NCBI GenBank assembly: GCA_016708125.1 | Contig: JADJGF010000001.1 | Location: 1,200,001 to 1,264,000, forward strand | From: Ignavibacteriota bacterium | GTDB lineage: Bacteria > Bacteroidota > Ignavibacteria > Ignavibacteriales > Melioribacteraceae | Reading direction: 5' to 3' | DNA length: 64,000 bases | Part shown: piece after piece, positions 61,539 through 64,000 of the stretch | How the letters are laid out: every line of letters starts with the position of its first letter | How positions within the stretch are numbered: the first letter of the stretch is position 1 | Notes under the pieces: model-generated | What the model was told of the DNA's origin: nothing | Databases searched by the model: none | Seen by the model: only the letters and a program-made list of their open reading frames with translations | Made by a program: the position numbers and the translations under genes

Positions 61539-61576
61539 TGTCATTCCGGTTTTGACAAAGTCAAATACCGGAATCT
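61539..61576. repeat. Interspersed palindromic repeat (GTCATTCC family)
   Basis: ATTCCGGTTTTGAC and GTCAAATACCGGAAT form a stem of about 14 base pairs with a one-base bulge and a three-base loop, preceded by TGTC. It lies between the DUF438 and DUF1858 genes and could end or weaken read-through transcription. Confidence 0.65.
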
Positions 61577-61599
61577 AAAAAATCAAAAGGATATGCATT

Positions 61600-62124
61600 A
61601 TGAATAAATTACAAATTACACCGGAAACAAAAGTTTCGGATTTATTAAATAATTATCCGGAACTTGAAGATAAATTAATTGAAATTGCTCCGCCTTTTAA
61701 GAAATTAAAAAATCCAATATTGCGGAAAACAATTGCAAAGGTTACAACTCTGCGACAAGCAAGTAAAGTTGGTGGAGTTTCTTTGGCAGAATTAATTAAC
61801 AAATTAAGAATTGAAGCCAGACAAAATGAAATAAAAGTTGAAGAAAATAAAAATGCCAATATGCCAAAGCCAGCTTGGGTTTTAGAAGAAAATATAAAAA
61901 TAACTTATGATGCAACTTTGGATTTAGAAAACGGAGTTCATCCAATTTCAAAAGTGACGAAAGAAATTCTAACATTAAATGAGAATGAAACATATTTACT
62001 TATTACTCCATTTTTGCCCGGACCATTAATCGATATTGTGAAAGAAAAAGGATTTGAAGTTTTTTCGGAAAATAAATCGGCGCAAGAAGTTTATACTTTT
62101 ATTAAAAAAAATAATTACAAATAA
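61600..62124 (+). CDS. DUF1858 and DUF2249 domain protein
   Basis: A 174-residue cytoplasmic protein. The DUF1858 half (about 1-75) begins ITPETKVSDLLNNYPELEDKLIEI and carries the alanine-rich helices LRQASKVGGVSLAELINKL. The DUF2249 half (about 105-170) has LDLENGVHPISKV and LLITPFLPGPLIDIVKEKGF. DUF2249 proteins recur next to hemerythrins, NO reductases and nitrite reductases and are thought to help deliver electrons or cofactors, but no activity is proven. It is likely co-regulated with the DUF438 gene 122 bases upstream. Confidence 0.85.
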   Translation: MNKLQITPETKVSDLLNNYPELEDKLIEIAPPFKKLKNPILRKTIAKVTTLRQASKVGGVSLAELINKLRIEARQNEIKVEENKNANMPKPAWVLEENIKITYDATLDLENGVHPISKVTKEILTLNENETYLLITPFLPGPLIDIVKEKGFEVFSENKSAQEVYTFIKKNNYK

Positions 62125-62138
62125 ATTTTTATTCATAA

Positions 62139-62237
62139 AGTCATTTTGAGCCCGAAGATTTTAATCGGGAGAGAAATCTCATAAGCAAAATATTTTCGGA
62201 TTTGAGATATCTCATCAAAAAACGATTCGACATGACA
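62139..62237. repeat. Interspersed repeat with inverted ends (AGTCATTTTGAG type)
   Basis: The left end AAGTCATTTTGAGC and right end GATTCGACATGACAA bracket a 99-base segment with internal inverted pairs (GAGAAATCTC and GAGATATCTC). It resembles extragenic repeats of the GTCAT...ATGAC type common in related genomes. It lies between the DUF2249 and methyltransferase genes. Confidence 0.5.
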
Positions 62238-62266
62238 AAAATTAAAAGATTGCTTCTAAAAATATT

Positions 62267-63010
62267 ATGAACAATTCAGAATTTTATAACACACTTTCAT
62301 CAAATTATGATTTGATGATAAATTTTGAAAATTCTCTAAAAAATAAAACTGAGAATCTTAAAAAATTTATCGAACCAAATTTTAAATCAGCTTTAGATTT
62401 AGGTTGCGGAACCGGCGTTGATTCTATTGCGCTTTCTCAACTAGGATTAAAAGTTACAGCAATTGATAATTCTGAAGAAATGATAAAAATTGCTAAGGAA
62501 AATTCTAAAAAATATAATTGTGAAATTAATTTTATCAAATCAGATTTAACAAAAATTAATTTTGATAATAATTTTGATTTTATAATTTCTCTGGGAAATA
62601 CTTTAGCAAATTTATCTTATGATGATTTAAAGAATTTGTTTTTCAATTTAAAATTATTGTTAAATGAAAAAGGAAAAATATTAATTCAGATTATTAACTT
62701 TTTTGCAATTCCTCAAAATGAAGATTACATTCTAAATAAATTTGAAAATGAGGAATTATTGATTATTCGAAAATATCAAACCTACAATTCCCATCTAAAA
62801 TTTATAATTGAAATAGAAAACAAAATTAAGTGCGCAACTTTTACAATAGAAACTAAAATTTATCCCCATACCATAACAGATTTCAAAAAGATTGCACAGG
62901 AAAATGAATTGTTAATTTCATTCTTTGGTAATATTTGGTTGGAAGATTATGAAGAAAGGAAATCGAAGGATTTAATAGTTTTACTAAATAAAGAGGAAGT
63001 TATTAGATAA
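62267..63010 (+). CDS. Class I SAM-dependent methyltransferase
   Basis: A 247-residue methyltransferase with motif I LDLGCGTGVDSIAL (about 44-57), the acidic AIDNSEEMIKIA motif II, and FDFIISLGNTLANL as motif IV. The NTLANL segment is typical of glycine/sarcosine N-methyltransferase-like and Methyltransf_25 enzymes. The small-molecule substrate is unknown. It has no visible partner, although it follows the NO-related genes on the same strand. Confidence 0.8.
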   Translation: MNNSEFYNTLSSNYDLMINFENSLKNKTENLKKFIEPNFKSALDLGCGTGVDSIALSQLGLKVTAIDNSEEMIKIAKENSKKYNCEINFIKSDLTKINFDNNFDFIISLGNTLANLSYDDLKNLFFNLKLLLNEKGKILIQIINFFAIPQNEDYILNKFENEELLIIRKYQTYNSHLKFIIEIENKIKCATFTIETKIYPHTITDFKKIAQENELLISFFGNIWLEDYEERKSKDLIVLLNKEEVIR

Positions 63011-63312
63011 ATGCAAAGATTCGTGGCCATGAACGAACTTTTAATTATAGACATTTGTGCTATTTTTTAACTTAGTGAAATATTTGAAGAAAATTATTGT
63101 AATTCCCAGGCACTTACAAGTTGTAGTCTTGAGTAAGAATCAATAAGAGTATAAACTCCTCACCGTCGTTCGATCGATATTCAAAATAAATTATAATATT
63201 TCAGAAATCTCAATAGATTTTTTAAATTTCAAATTTCAGCAATTCTTGCTAAACTTAGCATTATAATTTTTACGAAATGTAAATACTCAAATTTCATTCC
63301 AGGGTCAATTAA
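63011..63312. other. 302-base intergenic gap
   Basis: Between the methyltransferase and the esterase remnant. I see short AT-rich stretches, one GATCGATC-containing segment near 63165, and no open frame over 30 codons, tRNA or clear terminator. Decayed sequence of the neighbouring pseudogene's original promoter is possible. Confidence 0.5.
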
Positions 63313-63534
63313 ATGAAACTTATTAGAAAGTTCTTCATTATCATACTAACATTATTCTTCATCAATGCAATCATCAATGATACAAATGCACAACTACAAA
63401 TTACAAAAGTAATTGGCAATGGTGCTGTTTTACAAAGAGATATTGAAATTCCCATTTGGTGAAAGACTTCTATAAATGATATTGTTAAAATTAAATGTTG
63501 TAAAAAAATTTTTAATCAAACTTTTTTGTTTTAA
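63313..63534 (+). pseudogene. Remnant of a sialate O-acetylesterase-like gene
   Basis: A signal peptide (KFFIIILTLFFINAIINDTNAQ) is followed by LQITKVIGNGAVLQRDIEIPIW, the typical first strands of sialate O-acetylesterases (GDNMVLQRD-x-PVPVWG). The expected next codon for Gly (GGA) is TGA at 63460-63462, and the same frame continues KTSINDIVKIK for 23 codons to TAA at 63532. The catalytic SGNH part (normally several hundred residues) is missing. This is a nonsense-mutated and truncated gene. Confidence 0.75.
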
Positions 63535-63602
63535 CTAAATGAATAGAGCCTTGTTTCATTGGCTCAATGTTTGTAAGTTTTAATTAAAAAGTAAAATTAA
63601 GA

Positions 63603-64000
63603 ATGAACCCATTTCATATTACACGAAACACTAATTCACATTCTAATACCGGAAGTAATATTCCAAATTGGTTAATATATTTTTTAATCTTAATTGCAAT
63701 ATTTGTTTCTGTAATATTTTATCTATTTCCATTTCAAAATGAATTTGTTGAAGACAAAATTGCCAAAGTTTATTTTGCAGATAATATTACAAAAGCCCAC
63801 ACAGATTTGATAAATCTGTTTAATAAAAAATATAAAGGCAAAATTGAAGTTATACCTGTTGATATCCCCACTTTAAAATTTACGACAAACAAACGCAAAG
63901 AATTAATTACCAGAACACTTCGCAGTAGAAACAGCAGAATTGATATTTTTGCAGTTGATCAAATTTGGGTTCCACGTTTTGCTAAATGGGCAGAGCCTAT
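63603..64000 (+). CDS. Extracellular solute-binding protein, membrane-anchored (partial)
   Basis: The frame is open from ATG 63603 to the window end (132 codons). After a polar start there is one hydrophobic segment (about 23-43, LIYFLILIAIFVSVIFYLF). Mature-type residues with AKVYFADNITKAHTDLINLFNKKY and IDIFAVDQIWVPRFAKWAEP follow, the pattern of family 1 (sugar) solute-binding proteins of ABC importers. The anchor may mean it is tethered in the inner membrane. The permease genes should follow just outside the window. Confidence 0.75.
   Translation, partial: MNPFHITRNTNSHSNTGSNIPNWLIYFLILIAIFVSVIFYLFPFQNEFVEDKIAKVYFADNITKAHTDLINLFNKKYKGKIEVIPVDIPTLKFTTNKRKELITRTLRSRNSRIDIFAVDQIWVPRFAKWAEP

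Noticed and set aside
1..64000. CRISPR array, tRNA or rRNA genes
   Set aside because: No regularly spaced direct repeats of 25-40 bases and no cloverleaf or rRNA blocks were found by reading. Only RNase P RNA is convincing.

Overview
The window is AT-rich (roughly 70 %), tightly packed and almost entirely chromosomal in character. Shine-Dalgarno sequences (AGGA, GGAA) precede many starts. Several lines point to the Ignavibacteria/Chlorobi side of the Bacteroidota supergroup: a C-terminal type IX secretion sorting domain with an NYPNPFNP motif, the long insert-containing IspG, a carboxypeptidase-like/TonB receptor next to a DUF4249 lipoprotein, and an abundance of secreted peptidases. This assignment is inferred from gene families only, since no 16S rRNA is present.

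Layout. 1-4700 is the end of a surface-polysaccharide locus: the tail of an unknown gene, a GT2 glycosyltransferase, a methyltransferase, a toroid-like protein and a Wzx-type flippase. 4704-12343 holds a T9SS-exported M14 peptidase, prfA, a second GT2-like gene, miaA and a cyclic-nucleotide/GAF/histidine-kinase-like regulator whose phosphoacceptor His is replaced by Tyr. 12309-16819 carries an AlkA-like glycosylase, an ECF sigma/anti-sigma/OsmC operon, an AhpD-like protein, dgt and a YHS-domain protein. 16821-23306 contains two large secreted peptidases (an M1-M28-PDZ fusion and an M16 pair) separated by a 0.47-kb GxxExxY gene bounded by inverted repeats. 23452-30430 holds two small hypotheticals, an RlmD-type rRNA methyltransferase, a second methyltransferase and a MacAB/TolC-like export set without its ATPase. 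30565-43084 is mostly housekeeping: a YegP/OmpA fusion, a GH13 enzyme, dnaG, ispG, a zinc-ribbon coiled coil, a Nif3-like protein, ruvA, ruvC, a YebC regulator and recJ. RNase P RNA follows recJ on the minus strand, and next to it lies a frameshifted insertion sequence with clear terminal inverted repeats.

45112-50761 is the most interesting block. Ammonia-forming nitrite reductase genes (nrfA, nrfH) and a NapH-like 4Fe-4S membrane protein face away from a two-gene heme-copper oxidase operon. Its subunit II has lost the CuA ligands. Its subunit I has a nitric-oxide-reductase-like helix VI in which Asp replaces the usual active-site His. Together with a DUF438/hemerythrin protein and a DUF1858/DUF2249 protein at 60245-62124, this suggests nitrite/nitric oxide reduction or detoxification by a non-canonical reductase.

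50810-60026 contains a TonB receptor/DUF4249 pair and then an RND (MMPL) exporter operon with a LolA-like protein, an outer-membrane barrel and two TetR regulators. Near-identical palindromes sit in front of the regulators and of the exporter gene. The last kilobase holds a nonsense-mutated remnant of a sialate O-acetylesterase and the start of a membrane-anchored solute-binding protein that runs off the window. I saw no tRNA, rRNA or CRISPR array.
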